36,754 nucleotides of DNA, from the NCBI GenBank assembly GCA_003233175.1, contig QIKY01000342.1, forward strand, positions 1 through 36,754, in the 5' to 3' direction. A program made the translations under genes and the position numbers. Within the stretch, counting starts at the first letter, position 1; every line of letters begins with the position of its first letter. Below the pieces are notes generated by a model that saw only the letters and a list, made by a program, of their open reading frames with translations, did not search any database and was not told the DNA's origin. The stretch is from Planctomycetaceae bacterium (GTDB lineage Bacteria; Planctomycetota; Planctomycetia; Pirellulales; Pirellulaceae). Positions 17,401 through 26,200 of the stretch are shown in pieces.

Positions 17401-19137
17401 CCCTTGGGCTTGGCGCCTCGGGGAGAAGGACTGTTTGTCTCGCCGCTGGTGCTGACGCCCTCTCTGCTGCGGAGCAACGAATCGCTGCGAAAGGCGTTCC
17501 AGCGGGAAGCGGCCGACGTGGCCCTGCTGCAAGTGCGTCAAGCCATGCAAGACAGCGACGCTCGACGTTTGAATGACCTCGCGGCGCAATTCGAATCGAC
17601 GCCCGCCGCCAAGCGGGCGCATCGCTGGTTGGGAGACCACGCCCTGAGCCGCGGCGCGTTCGCGCAAGCGCGCGCGCATTATCGCAACGCGCTGCCGCGA
17701 AACACGGCGGCGGGTGTTGCGGCGTCAGGATCGGACGATCTTTTGGCGCGTCTACAATTGGCCAACGCCTATTTGGAAGCGGCGCCCCCGAGCGATGGCG
17801 CGAAAGTAGCAGCGACATTTACGGCGCCGGTGCGTTTTGGCGGGAAGCAATTTTCCCAGCAACAGTTTGACGCCATCGCGGAGCAGGTCAGACGCAGAAC
17901 CTTTCCCCGTCTGGCGAAAACGGAGCCTATTCCGCTGACTCGAAAAACGATCTTCGCCGCCCGGCGGTTTACGTTACAATCGCTGGGGCCGCTTGCCTTG
18001 GCAGCGCCGCGGACCGAAGCGAATCAACCTCGTTTACCGGCCGCGCCGCTCCTTGGGGTCTCTCGTGTTTTCAACCAAACAGGAAGCGGGGCCCTGCTTT
18101 CCAGTCCTTACGGAGTGGCGGCGTTCGATATTCAAAACAATCGGCTGGCTTGGTCGGACCAAACCTTCGCCGCGTCTGGAGAAAAGGCGGCGGAAAATCT
18201 GTTGACGGCAGCGCCGGCGGTGTCTGGTTCGGCGGTGTTCATTCGTCGGCAAGGCCGCCAGGGCGTGTTGCTGGTGGCCTACGAAATGGCGTCGGGGAAT
18301 ATCGCCTGGGTTTCGGAAAGCTCGCCCGACCATCAACTGGTATCCGACCCCGTCGTGGTGGAAAACCAAGTGATCGGCGTCACGGCGAAATCGGCGGCGG
18401 CCGATGGCGTCGAACTGTTCGCCACCCACTGGGACCGCGATTCCGGAGCGATTGTTGCACAACACAAATTGCTCGACCTACGAGCCGCCCCCCTTCGACG
18501 GCTGGCCGCCGGGCTGGTTCGCACGCCGGGTGGTTTTTTGGCGGCTGTGGGCGGCTGCCTCATTGGCTGGGAAACCGAAGGGCGGCTGCTGTGGGTTCGT
18601 CGGCAGTTCATGGCGCCGCCCGAAGACGCCGAAAGCTGGCGCCGGGGCGTGGCGATTGTTCCTTACTCCGGCGCGCGGGGGAGCGAGCATTTCATGGTTT
18701 CCCAACCCGGCTCGCCCGAGATTTGTTGTGTTCACCAAAACACCGGCGCCCTGCTGTGGCGACGCGTGTTTCCCGAACTATCGGCCGCCCCCAGCAAGCT
18801 AGGCCAGACGCTACTCGTTCGCGAGAGGTTCTCAATACACGCCCTGAACCAAAACACCGGCGGCGCCCTGTGGCGGCGGCGCGTGGCCGAGCGAGCGGTC
18901 GTTTTATTGGCGCCCGCTTGGAGCGCCGTGGCGATTTTGACGAACACCGGCGAGGAAACAACTCGCCTCGAATGGTTCGACGCCAACTCCGGCGCCAGCC
19001 AGCGCGTCGCCGCCGTGGCGGGGTCGGACGGCGCGCATCTACAAACGCTGTTCACTCTTTCGGGGCGTCTGTTTGGCGTGCAGGCTTCCGGGAAAAACGC
19101 CGGTCTTCTCGAACTGGTTGCGTTGCAGGTCGATTGA
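14434..19137 (+). CDS. Giant sigma-like / transmembrane / PQQ-propeller protein
   Basis: A protein of 1567 residues from ATG 14434; a GTG at 14344 is possible but adds low-complexity sequence. Residues about 10-170 resemble an ECF-type sigma factor. Region 4 is clear (LPPSQRQALQFCYGAGLSHQEIGQRM spread over about 118-143, then a recognition-helix-like RSATAVRSLLDQAREQ). Region 2 is weak. One membrane helix lies at about 238-262 (AVLAVAACIVLIAGLYWVV), followed by a Lys/Pro/Ala-rich linker. A beta-sandwich-like part (about 550-735) follows, then a helical TPR-like part (about 1030-1100), then PQQ-type blades (about 1208-1567; HQNTGALLWRRVF, NQNTGGALWRRR). The predicted topology is sigma domain inside and propeller outside. 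Planctomycetes are known for ECF-like factors with long C-terminal extensions. Whether this one still binds RNA polymerase is unknown. Confidence 0.75.
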   Translation: MASPNSPRNNSPDAAARLVEEHEVAVYSFLRTRVGSAALARALCLDVLVAVGGRGGLPSDAATLRGQVIEQAEKQLREHSAGQCGVSTIWRQACLAVDKKRGRVQKLKEHEAQRLLADLPPSQRQALQFCYGAGLSHQEIGQRMRRSATAVRSLLDQAREQFFRFGEHLPQGLPRRAAQNELTDQDLQQLNALLRRADVNGAALEELAAALDLEAFLWRANSRSRLSSMLILKRIRRRRWAPAAVLAVAACIVLIAGLYWVVRPNQKESAVLPAAKQPLKKKAASLKKRASPGQEKIASGNQPAPPASAPRLETRPEQTSSAEAGAVLPSKTEDASKELTATDPWSAVLRNETPPAFLDVCFNDFFQKGGNPTRAELMKWLAPAADADGVITETRRRYGRTSLIRGVFRIKAPWRQDTGFRFAIAANGVFQIHAFQGETGLSLVQYERNGVTWAAYKTRRAKAASQPSSRVLAATDGGRANRTGALGGGPYELRWRQGRLVLSRGDVVVLTAPMERPPEDVYLAGQATVAGLELIKTADFPLLENSPEPKSVDIAASPAWQKHLPDDARWQTPQPGVWKLERPAAGANAWVCAPLGQTGPYEVVLAVSHFTAGGGVCLGASSAEPQLLIRFQENDRGGGLGAAIVSPRDRRLHQTFPLTEKAPAPLVGGRAWLRLVFACGVMKCWLGVDGRHWAELGTAKISGRIGWIGLHCSQGKSGCGIQLDQLTLRELPNLNRLAGKDAREKASRVEADDLPRWKRQVLAQRPAEIDEAQWLRASILASLSGGCESRLGHALLDALLDSTPRSLAAEQRLKVLAEAALLTNFNQRGQLQALLDRYHRVGRSVLDAGQPKPFSFIRHALMTTPLLTRRVVLLGGEDLMRAELLASAAAGEWEDVSGSSREFRFFHLEERVAIQPWAEAAALRELGARREQNKPAKKSEKRFPERWRHPGNIQIDRRAYDIAADLDSLLASKSVSAAARRIAALDFSRPLGLAPRGEGLFVSPLVLTPSLLRSNESLRKAFQREAADVALLQVRQAMQDSDARRLNDLAAQFESTPAAKRAHRWLGDHALSRGAFAQARAHYRNALPRNTAAGVAASGSDDLLARLQLANAYLEAAPPSDGAKVAATFTAPVRFGGKQFSQQQFDAIAEQVRRRTFPRLAKTEPIPLTRKTIFAARRFTLQSLGPLALAAPRTEANQPRLPAAPLLGVSRVFNQTGSGALLSSPYGVAAFDIQNNRLAWSDQTFAASGEKAAENLLTAAPAVSGSAVFIRRQGRQGVLLVAYEMASGNIAWVSESSPDHQLVSDPVVVENQVIGVTAKSAAADGVELFATHWDRDSGAIVAQHKLLDLRAAPLRRLAAGLVRTPGGFLAAVGGCLIGWETEGRLLWVRRQFMAPPEDAESWRRGVAIVPYSGARGSEHFMVSQPGSPEICCVHQNTGALLWRRVFPELSAAPSKLGQTLLVRERFSIHALNQNTGGALWRRRVAERAVVLLAPAWSAVAILTNTGEETTRLEWFDANSGASQRVAAVAGSDGAHLQTLFTLSGRLFGVQASGKNAGLLELVALQVD

Positions 19138-19252
19138 CAAAGAACGACGCGAGTTTCGCGCTGCCGGTTCTTGATTTTTCGCCCAGTATTTCATACCATG
19201 CATCGGTAACGTCTTCTCCGCCCCCCTTCCTCTCGCAGTTGGCCCTCACTGG

Positions 19253-20185
19253 ATGAAGCCTCAGCGATTTAACGAGCAGTTTGCGGGAATCTACGATCTT
19301 GCCGTCCGGCTGGCTGACGTTACCGAAGCCGATGGCTTGCTGGTGTTGCTCGATGGCCCTTCCAACTGGGAAGAGCTGCGCCGGCGAGGCGGAGAAAAAA
19401 AGATTCTCGTCGTGGCCGACGCCACCGAGGAATTGGACGGCGCCGAAACCCACGGTCTGGCGCCGGTCGTTCTCGACGTGCCCCACATGCCGGTGTTCGA
19501 CAAACTAGCCCAAGCCCTTTTGGAGAGCGTGGCTTTGGAGCTACTGGCGCGAGGCTCAACGGTCGTGGCGGTTTACAGCGCCTTTGACGCTGGGAAAATT
19601 GATTCGCTGAGTTTCATCCGGCTCGACGAACACCTTGGCCGTTTAACCGTTCGCGATCTGCGGCAACTCAAAACCATCGTGCCGCTCGATACGCTCAAAA
19701 CGGTGGTTGATCTGGCGGTCGATATCGGTCGCGAAGGCCGCGAAGGCAAGGCGGTTGGCACGTTATTCGTGGTCGGCGATTCGCGAAAAGCACTCACGCT
19801 CAGCCACGCCGCTGTGTGGGATCCTGTCAAAGGGTACGGCCGAAAAGATCGAAACCTGCGCGATCGACACGTCCGCGAACAAATTAAGGAAATCGCCCAG
19901 ATGGACGGGGCCTTTATCGTGGCCGCCGACGGCACGCTGGAAGCCGCCTGTCGAATTCTCGACTCGCCGCCCGTCGAACTCACTATTTCGCAAGGCTTGG
20001 GCTCCCGGCATTGGGCGGCGGCGGCGATCAGCAAGAACACCAAGGCCGTCGCGATTGCGGTCAGCGAGTCGAACGGAACGGTGAGAATTTTCCAGAAAGG
20101 CGAGGTCGTTTTGCGCATCGAACCTTTGCGGCATGCGCTCAAGTTCAAGGACTTTGATTTTGAGTCGCCGCCGGAAGATGCGTAG
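19253..20185 (+). CDS. DacZ-type diadenylate cyclase
   Basis: It probably makes cyclic di-AMP from two ATP. The C-terminal half is a DisA_N/DAC domain: MDGAFIVAADGT with DGA at 218-220, QGLGSRHWAAAAIS with RHW at 252-254, and a VSESNGTVRIFQKGEVV end. The N-terminal half (about 1-180) resembles the pyruvate-kinase-C-like domain of the archaeal-type DacZ family, including the LKTVVDLAVDIGREGREGK and GTLFVVGD transition. At 310 residues the length fits that class, and there are no membrane segments. The canonical DAC motif RHR reads RHW here, so the third motif residue is changed; activity needs testing. It sits between the giant sigma-like gene (115 bases upstream) and the HisA-like gene (93 bases downstream). 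The TrkH gene at 4422 is a type of protein controlled by c-di-AMP in other bacteria. Confidence 0.85.
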   Translation: MKPQRFNEQFAGIYDLAVRLADVTEADGLLVLLDGPSNWEELRRRGGEKKILVVADATEELDGAETHGLAPVVLDVPHMPVFDKLAQALLESVALELLARGSTVVAVYSAFDAGKIDSLSFIRLDEHLGRLTVRDLRQLKTIVPLDTLKTVVDLAVDIGREGREGKAVGTLFVVGDSRKALTLSHAAVWDPVKGYGRKDRNLRDRHVREQIKEIAQMDGAFIVAADGTLEAACRILDSPPVELTISQGLGSRHWAAAAISKNTKAVAIAVSESNGTVRIFQKGEVVLRIEPLRHALKFKDFDFESPPEDA

Positions 20186-20278
20186 TCGTCAGACACGCCC
20201 TCGGCTGGTTGTTTGCAACCGCCCGACGTCAAAAACCACCGCACCGAAAACCACCGCTCCCCGCGAGACTCACACCTG

Positions 20279-21049
20279 ATGCGCATTGTTGGAGTGCTTG
20301 ATATTCAAAAAGGCGGCGTCGTGCGCGGCGTGGCGGGCGAGCGGGCGGCCTATCGGCCTTTGATCACTTCCTTGACTGACGCGGTCAGCGTGCGAACGGT
20401 CTGCCTGGCGTTTCGCCAGCAACTAGGTTTGCGCCATTGTTACATCGCCGACCTGGACGCCATCGCTGGAAACGAACCGCATTGGAATCTGTTTGAAGAA
20501 GCGGCTCAAACCGGGCTCGCCCTCTGGATCGACGCCGGCCTAACATCGGCGGCGCATGCCGTGAAAATGGCGAGTTTCCTGAACGGGCTCTCGCCCTCCC
20601 AGCAGCAACCGCCGGCCCACCGGTTGGTGGTCGGACTGGAATCGCTGCCCGCCGCCGCCGTGTTGCCCGACCTGCTCTCAGAAATCGACCCGCAACAGAT
20701 CGTGTTCAGCCTCGACCTTCGCCACGGCATTCCCCTGACCCAAATCCCTCAGTGGCGGGAAGCTTCGGCCGAAACCATTGCCGACGAAGTGCTTGCCCGG
20801 GGACTGCAAAAAATGATCGTTCTCGACCTGGCTGATGTCGGCGTGAACCAGGGTTTTGGAACGGAGAGGCTGCTCAAGCGGCTGATTTTGAAACACCCCT
20901 GCGTGGAGTTCATCGCGGGCGGCGGCGTGCGCGGCCCGGCCGATTTACAAAAGCTCGCGGGCGTTGGCTGCGGCGGCGTGTTGGTGGCTTCCGCCTTGCA
21001 CGATGGCCTGCTGGGCCCCGGCGAATTGGCGGCCCATGCGGAATTTTGA
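20279..21049 (+). CDS. HisA/HisF-related TIM-barrel protein
   Basis: A 256-residue protein related to phosphoribosylformimino-AICAR-ribotide isomerase HisA. It starts MRIVGVLDIQKGGVVRGVAG then ERAAYRPL, and carries the late barrel motifs FIAGGGVRGPADLQKLAG and GVLVASALHDG, the phosphate-binding loops of the family. True HisA usually begins with an A-I-D-L-x-x-G motif and has aspartate and threonine catalytic residues; this sequence differs and looks like the HisA-like paralogue found in tetrahydromethanopterin-linked C1 gene sets of methylotrophs and planctomycetes, whose reaction I do not know with certainty. An upstream TTG at 20213 was rejected because the added residues are not family-like. 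No other his or C1 gene is in the window, though folK lies 6 kb upstream. Confidence 0.75.
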   Translation: MRIVGVLDIQKGGVVRGVAGERAAYRPLITSLTDAVSVRTVCLAFRQQLGLRHCYIADLDAIAGNEPHWNLFEEAAQTGLALWIDAGLTSAAHAVKMASFLNGLSPSQQQPPAHRLVVGLESLPAAAVLPDLLSEIDPQQIVFSLDLRHGIPLTQIPQWREASAETIADEVLARGLQKMIVLDLADVGVNQGFGTERLLKRLILKHPCVEFIAGGGVRGPADLQKLAGVGCGGVLVASALHDGLLGPGELAAHAEF

Positions 21050-21110
21050 GGGGTGGCGTGTACGATTTAAGGCCGTTCGGAAGTTTAGCGGCGTCCCCAG
21101 GATTGGGCAA

Positions 21111-21196
21111 AGTCATTTGTCATTGGCCATCGGCTTGCCTCACATCCTTGTTTCTCTTTCTTCAATGACAAATGATAGATGAAAAATAACTATTGA
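21111..21196. repeat. Heptamer-arm repeat, copy B, next to the gltD 3' end
   Basis: It reads AGTCATTTGTCATTGGCCAT at the left and AAAAATAACTATTGA at the right. It is a close relative of copy A (about 22-114), but its left arm lacks the TCAATAG end. Similarity to copy A continues to about 21247, up to the gltD stop codon. Confidence 0.65.
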
Positions 21197-21247
21197 TAAA
21201 TTCCTTCCTGGCCCATGAAAACCGGACCAATATTTCTCGAACGCGCC

Positions 21248-22750
21248 TTACGCCCCCGCCAGCGCTGTTCCCATGCTGACGCCCGGCGCCGGGAGCACGC
21301 TTTCGCCCATCAGGTATTGATCAACCACACGCGCCGCGCCGCGGCCTTCGTTGATTGCCCAGACGACCAGCGATTGCCCGCGACGGCAATCGCCGGCGGC
21401 GAACACGCCGTCCACACTGGTGGCGAAACGGCCGTATTGGGCTTCGTAATTGCCACGTGCGTCGTACGAAATTCCCAGCTTGTCGGAAACGGTTTGTTCA
21501 GGACCCAGAAAACCCATTGAGAGGAAGGCTAGGTCGGCTTTCCAAATTTTCTCAGACCCCGGCTTCTCGGTATTGCTCCAGCGGCCGGTTTCGTCTTTAG
21601 TCCATTCAACCTCCACCGTTCGCACGCCCCGCAAATTACCGGCGCCGTCGTCGAGAAACTCCTTGGAGAGAATGCAATACTGGCGAGGATCTTCACCGAA
21701 CGTGTCGATGCATTCGCGGTGGCTGTAATCGATACGATAAACGCGCGGCCATTGGGGCCAGGGGTTATCGGGGGCGCGCTGCGCCGGCGGCTGGGGCAGG
21801 AGTTCAAAGTTGACCACGCTCTTGCAGCCATGCCGTAGCGACGTGCCGATGCAATCGGCGCCGGTGTCGCCGCCGCCAATCACGACGACGTCCTGGCCCT
21901 TGGCCGAAATGTACGCGTCATCGGCCAGCTTGCTATCGAGCAGGCTCTTGGTGTTGGCGGTGAGAAATTCCATGGCGAAATGCACGCCCTTCAAATCACG
22001 GCCGGGAATCGGCAGGTTCCGCGGAACGGTGGCGCCGGTGGCCAGCAACAGGGCGTCGTTCTTTTCGCGCAATTCCAGTGGATCAATATCCTGGCCGACG
22101 TTGGCGCCCGTAATGAACTTGACGCCTTCATCGCGCAACAGTTGGACGCGCCGCTCGACGATCGTTTTGTCGAGCTTCATGTTGGGAATGCCATACATCA
22201 GCAAACCGCCGATGCGGTCGGCCCGCTCGTAAACGGTGACTTGGTGTCCGACCGTGTTGAGCTGCGCGGCCGCCGCCAAACCGGCTGGCCCGGAGCCGAC
22301 AATCGCCACGCGTTTGCCGCTGCGTGAGGTGGGCGGGGCGGCTTCCACCCAACCTTCGAGAAACCCACGGTCGATGATGGCGTTTTCGATGTTTTTGATC
22401 GTCACGGGCGGCTCGGTCACCCCCAACACGCAGGCGCCTTCGCACGGCGCCGGGCAGACGCGGCCGGTGAATTCTGGAAAGTTATTCGTTTTGTGCAGAC
22501 GGTCGAGCGCTTCGCGCCAACGGCCACGGTAGATGAGGTCGTTCCATTCGGGAATCAGGTTCTCGACCGGGCAACCCGTGCCCGACTGGCAAAACGGAAC
22601 GCCGCAGTCCATGCAGCGGGCGCCCTGCGTGCGCAGGGGCTCTTCTTTTGAAGGCGTGTAAATTTCGTTGAAATCTTGCAAACGCATTTTGGGGTTCCGG
22701 TAGGGAACTTCCTTGCGTTCGAATTCCTTAAAACCAGTGGGTTTACCCAT
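21248..22750 (-). CDS. gltD: Glutamate synthase small subunit
   Basis: The NADPH-binding beta subunit of bacterial glutamate synthase passes electrons through FAD and [4Fe-4S] clusters to GltB, which makes glutamate from glutamine and 2-oxoglutarate. There are 500 residues, the usual length. The cysteine clusters CMDCGVPFC and [12 protein letters not shown] lie in the first 110 residues. The FAD site is [13 protein letters not shown] and the second dinucleotide fold is [18 protein letters not shown] chose the start at 22750 ([10 protein letters not shown]), the family's usual N-terminus, with AGGAG 12 bases before it; an ATG at 22789 adds 13 residues without a ribosome binding site. It lies downstream of gltB on the same strand, separated by about 500 bases that contain a large palindrome. 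Confidence 0.96.
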   Translation of the reverse strand: MGKPTGFKEFERKEVPYRNPKMRLQDFNEIYTPSKEEPLRTQGARCMDCGVPFCQSGTGCPVENLIPEWNDLIYRGRWREALDRLHKTNNFPEFTGRVCPAPCEGACVLGVTEPPVTIKNIENAIIDRGFLEGWVEAAPPTSRSGKRVAIVGSGPAGLAAAAQLNTVGHQVTVYERADRIGGLLMYGIPNMKLDKTIVERRVQLLRDEGVKFITGANVGQDIDPLELREKNDALLLATGATVPRNLPIPGRDLKGVHFAMEFLTANTKSLLDSKLADDAYISAKGQDVVVIGGGDTGADCIGTSLRHGCKSVVNFELLPQPPAQRAPDNPWPQWPRVYRIDYSHRECIDTFGEDPRQYCILSKEFLDDGAGNLRGVRTVEVEWTKDETGRWSNTEKPGSEKIWKADLAFLSMGFLGPEQTVSDKLGISYDARGNYEAQYGRFATSVDGVFAAGDCRRGQSLVVWAINEGRGAARVVDQYLMGESVLPAPGVSMGTALAGA

Positions 22751-23249
22751 GAATATTATTGGCTCCTGAGCGGGCGCCCGCTCGTGCATGTTTGTCGGTT
22801 ATGTTTGCTTGGCTTATAGGTAGGGTGGTTGCATGCAACCCTATTAAGTATCGGTCGGAAAATAAGTGACGGACATACGGATAAAACACCGCCTGCGCCA
22901 TTTTACGATTCCGCAGGAAACGGTTTCACCACAGAGGGCACAGAGCACACAGAGGTTGGTTCGTCGAGCGTTGTTTTCAATTCATGAAGTTCTGACTCAC
23001 TCTTCTCTGCGACCCTTTGCGACTCCGCGAACTCTGCGTTTCCTTTCCTCTGCGTTTCCTTTCCTCGTTGATTCCAGAGAGCCATGCCAGCCGAAAGATT
23101 TCCGTTAAACGCAGAGGCCGCAAAGACGCAGAGGGCCGCGGAGTCAAACTTCGCGATAGCCTGTTCACAACTTGTATTCTTTCTTACATTCCCAACATTT
23201 CCTCGGTGGTCTCTGTGTGCTCTGTGGAAAAATTGACTCCCTCGCGGGC
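22751..23249. other. gltB-gltD spacer filled by repeats
   Basis: No gene is recognised. Positions 22924-23232 are a nested palindromic repeat; the remainder carries the gltD leader. Short frames here (22866-23108, 22977-23168, 23017-23310) coincide with the repeat. Confidence 0.7.
22924..23232. repeat. Nested inverted repeat with CACAGAG and CGCAGAGG arms
   Basis: The outer arms are 22924-22955 (CACCACAGAGGGCACAGAGC then ACACAGAGG) and 23201-23232 (its inverted form, GGTCTCTGTGTGCTCTGTGG). The inner arms are 23032-23059 (CTCTGCGTTTCC, twice) and 23107-23134 (AAACGCAGAGG, then GACGCAGAGG). The two palindromes are nested around a shared centre near 23080. It lies between gltB and gltD, so it will be transcribed and could form a long hairpin. 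Confidence 0.7.
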
Positions 23250-26200
23250 TCATTTCTTCAGTTGCCCTTCGCTTGCGCGGGCCTGTTGCTCCGCCAACAC
23301 GCGTTTGTAGTCGACCGGCATGACCTTGATAAATTTGCCGAGTGCTTCCGACCAGTCGGCCAGAATGTTTTTCGCGACGGTTGAGTTGGTGTGTTTCCGG
23401 TGCTGCTCGATCAAGTCTTGCAATTCCGCGATATCGGCCAAGTCGACCACTTTTTCCAAGGCCACCATGCCCAGATTGCAGTGATCGAGGAATTCATCTT
23501 GAGGGTCGTAAATATAGGCGACGCCGCCCGACATACCCGCCGCGAAGTTGCGGCCGGTGGGCCCCAGTATGACCACGCGGCCGCCGGTCATGTATTCACA
23601 GCCATGATCGCCCACGCCCTCAATCACGGTGAGCGCGCCGCTATTTCGGACACAAAACCGTTCCGCGGCGCGGCCCCGGAAGAAGGCCTTTCCCGCCGTG
23701 GCGCCATACAGCACCACATTACCCACGATGATATTATCTTCGGGCGTAAACGTACTATTGAGCGGTGGGTAGATCGTGATATTCCCGCCGGAAAGCCCCT
23801 TGCCGACGTAATCGTTGGCGTCGCCTTCCAACTCAAGGCTCACGCCCCGGGCCAGAAAGGCGCCGAAACTCTGGCCGGCGGAACCAGTAAAACGGATGCT
23901 GATCGTGTCTTCGGGCAGGCCGTCTTCGCCCCATTTTTTCACCAAGTGGTGGCTCAACGTGGCGCCAACCGTTCGATCGGTGTTGATGATCGGCAGTTCG
24001 ATGCTGACCTGTTCGCCATTCTCCAGAGCCGGTTGGGCCCGCTTGAGCAGTTGGGTGTGATCGAGCGATTTTTCCAAGCCATGATCTTGCTTTTGGGTGC
24101 AACGCACTTCGACTTTTGCGTGAGGCTTTTGGGCGGGCGCGAGAATGGGGGAGAGGTCGAGGCCGTCCGACTTCCAATGTTCGATGGCGTCGTAGGTTTC
24201 AAAAGCGTCGGCCCGGCCGATCATTTCGTCGATCGTGCGGAAGCCGAGGTCAGCCATGATTTGGCGCGCCTCTTCGGCCACCATGAACAGATAGTTGACC
24301 ACATGCTCCGGCTTGCCCTTGAATTTCTTCCGCAGTTCGGGGTCTTGCGTGGCGATGCCCACCGGGCAGGTATTCAAATGACATTTCCGCATCATGATAC
24401 AGCCCAACGTGATCAGCGGCGCGGTGGAAAAACCGAATTCCTCGGCGCCCAAGAGCGCTGCCACCACCACGTCGCGCCCAGTTCGCAAACCGCCATCGGT
24501 CTGCAACACGACGCGGCTGCGGAGGTTGTTGAGCACCAGCGTTTGGTGCGTTTCGGCGATCCCCAATTCCCAGGGCAGGCCGGCGTGTTTGATACTGGTC
24601 AAGGGCGAGGCGCCCGTTCCGCCGGTATCGCCGGAAATGAGGATGTGGTCGGCGTGCGCCTTGGCCACTCCCGAAGCGACGGTTCCCACGCCCACTTCCG
24701 AGACGAGTTTCACACTCACCCGGGCCGAGGGATTGGCGTTTTTAAGATCGTGAATCAACTGCGCCAGATCTTCGATGGAGTAAATGTCGTGGTGCGGCGG
24801 CGGGCTGATCAGTCCTACGCCCGGCGTGGAGTGCCGAATGCGGGCGATATTTTCGTCGACCTTGCGGCCCGGCAATTCGCCGCCTTCGCCCGGCTTGGCG
24901 CCTTGGGAAATTTTGATCTGCAATTCGTCGGCGTTGGAAAGATACCAAATCGTGACGCCGAACCGCCCAGAGGCCACCTGCTTGATGGCCGAACGTTTGG
25001 AATCGCCGTTGGGCAGCGGTGTGAAGCGGGCGGAATCTTCGCCGCCTTCGCCGGTATTGCTCTTGCCGCCCATACGGTTCATGGCGATGGCCAGGGTTTC
25101 GTGCGATTCAGCGGATATCGAACCGAAACTCATGGCGCCGGTGCAAAACCGTTTGACGATGTCCGCCGCCGGCTCCACTTCCTCGATATCGACCACAGCG
25201 CCGTTGGCGGCGGTGCGAAGTTTCAGCAGGCCGCGAAGCGTGAAACTCTCGCGAGCGGCGGTGTTCATTTCAGCGGCGAAGCGTTGGTAACTTTCCTGGT
25301 TGTTGTTGCGGGCGGCGTCTTGAATTTGAGCAATCGCGACGGGGTTCCAGGCATGACGTTCGCCTTCGGCGCGCCAATGGAACTCTCCCAGGTTGGGCAA
25401 CGACGGCAACTGTTGCGTCGGTTTGGCCGGATACCCGAGTGCATGGCGGCGCAAAATTTCTTCCGCCAGGATTTTGAAATCAACACCTTGCACACGGCTC
25501 GGTGCGCCGCAAAAGCAGCGGTCGATGACTTCATCCTTCAGGCCGACCGCCTCAAATATTTGAGCGCCTTTGTACGATTGCAATGTCGAGATGCCCATCT
25601 TGGCCATCACCTTGAGAATGCCCTTGGCGCTGCCCTTTCGATAAGCAGCCACGATTTTGTCGTCGTCTCGCAGCTCCTTGGGCAAACGCCCCTCCAGCCG
25701 GGCTTGCCACAACGCCTCGAAGGCTAGGTAAGGATTGATGGCGTCGGCGCCGTAGCCAATCAGCAGGCAATGATGATGCACCTCGCGCGCTTCGCCGGTT
25801 TCGATGACCAACCCCAACCGCGTTCGCTGGGCCCGTTGCACCAAGTGATGATGCACCGCGCCGCAAGCCAATAGCGCACTAACCGGGGCGCGCTCGGCGC
25901 TGATGTTTCGGTCCGACAAAACAACAATGCTGAAACCTTCTTCAATCGCCGATTCCGACTCCCGGCAGATGCGGTCGAGCGCGGCGGTGAGTCCGGCGGC
26001 GCCCTCCGAAACCGGGAACGTGATGTCAACCGTTTTCGCGCGCCAGCCGCGATGGTCGACATGCTGCAGCGCCGCCAACTCCTCATTGCACAAAATGGGG
26101 TGCGGCACCAACAGGCGGTGGCAGTCGGTCTCGACGGTTTCCAACAAGTTGCCTTCCGGCCCAATATAGCACTCCAGCGACATGATCACTTCTTCCCGAA

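Noticed and set aside
18150-19256. A 368-codon plus-strand frame
   Set aside because: Arg- and Gly-rich shadow in another frame of the giant sigma-like gene, which has clear propeller motifs there.
23391-25727. A 778-codon open frame on the plus strand
   Set aside because: It lies antisense to gltB, whose identity is certain. Such frames are common opposite high-GC genes; its composition (His, Gly, Val rich, no motifs) fits a shadow.
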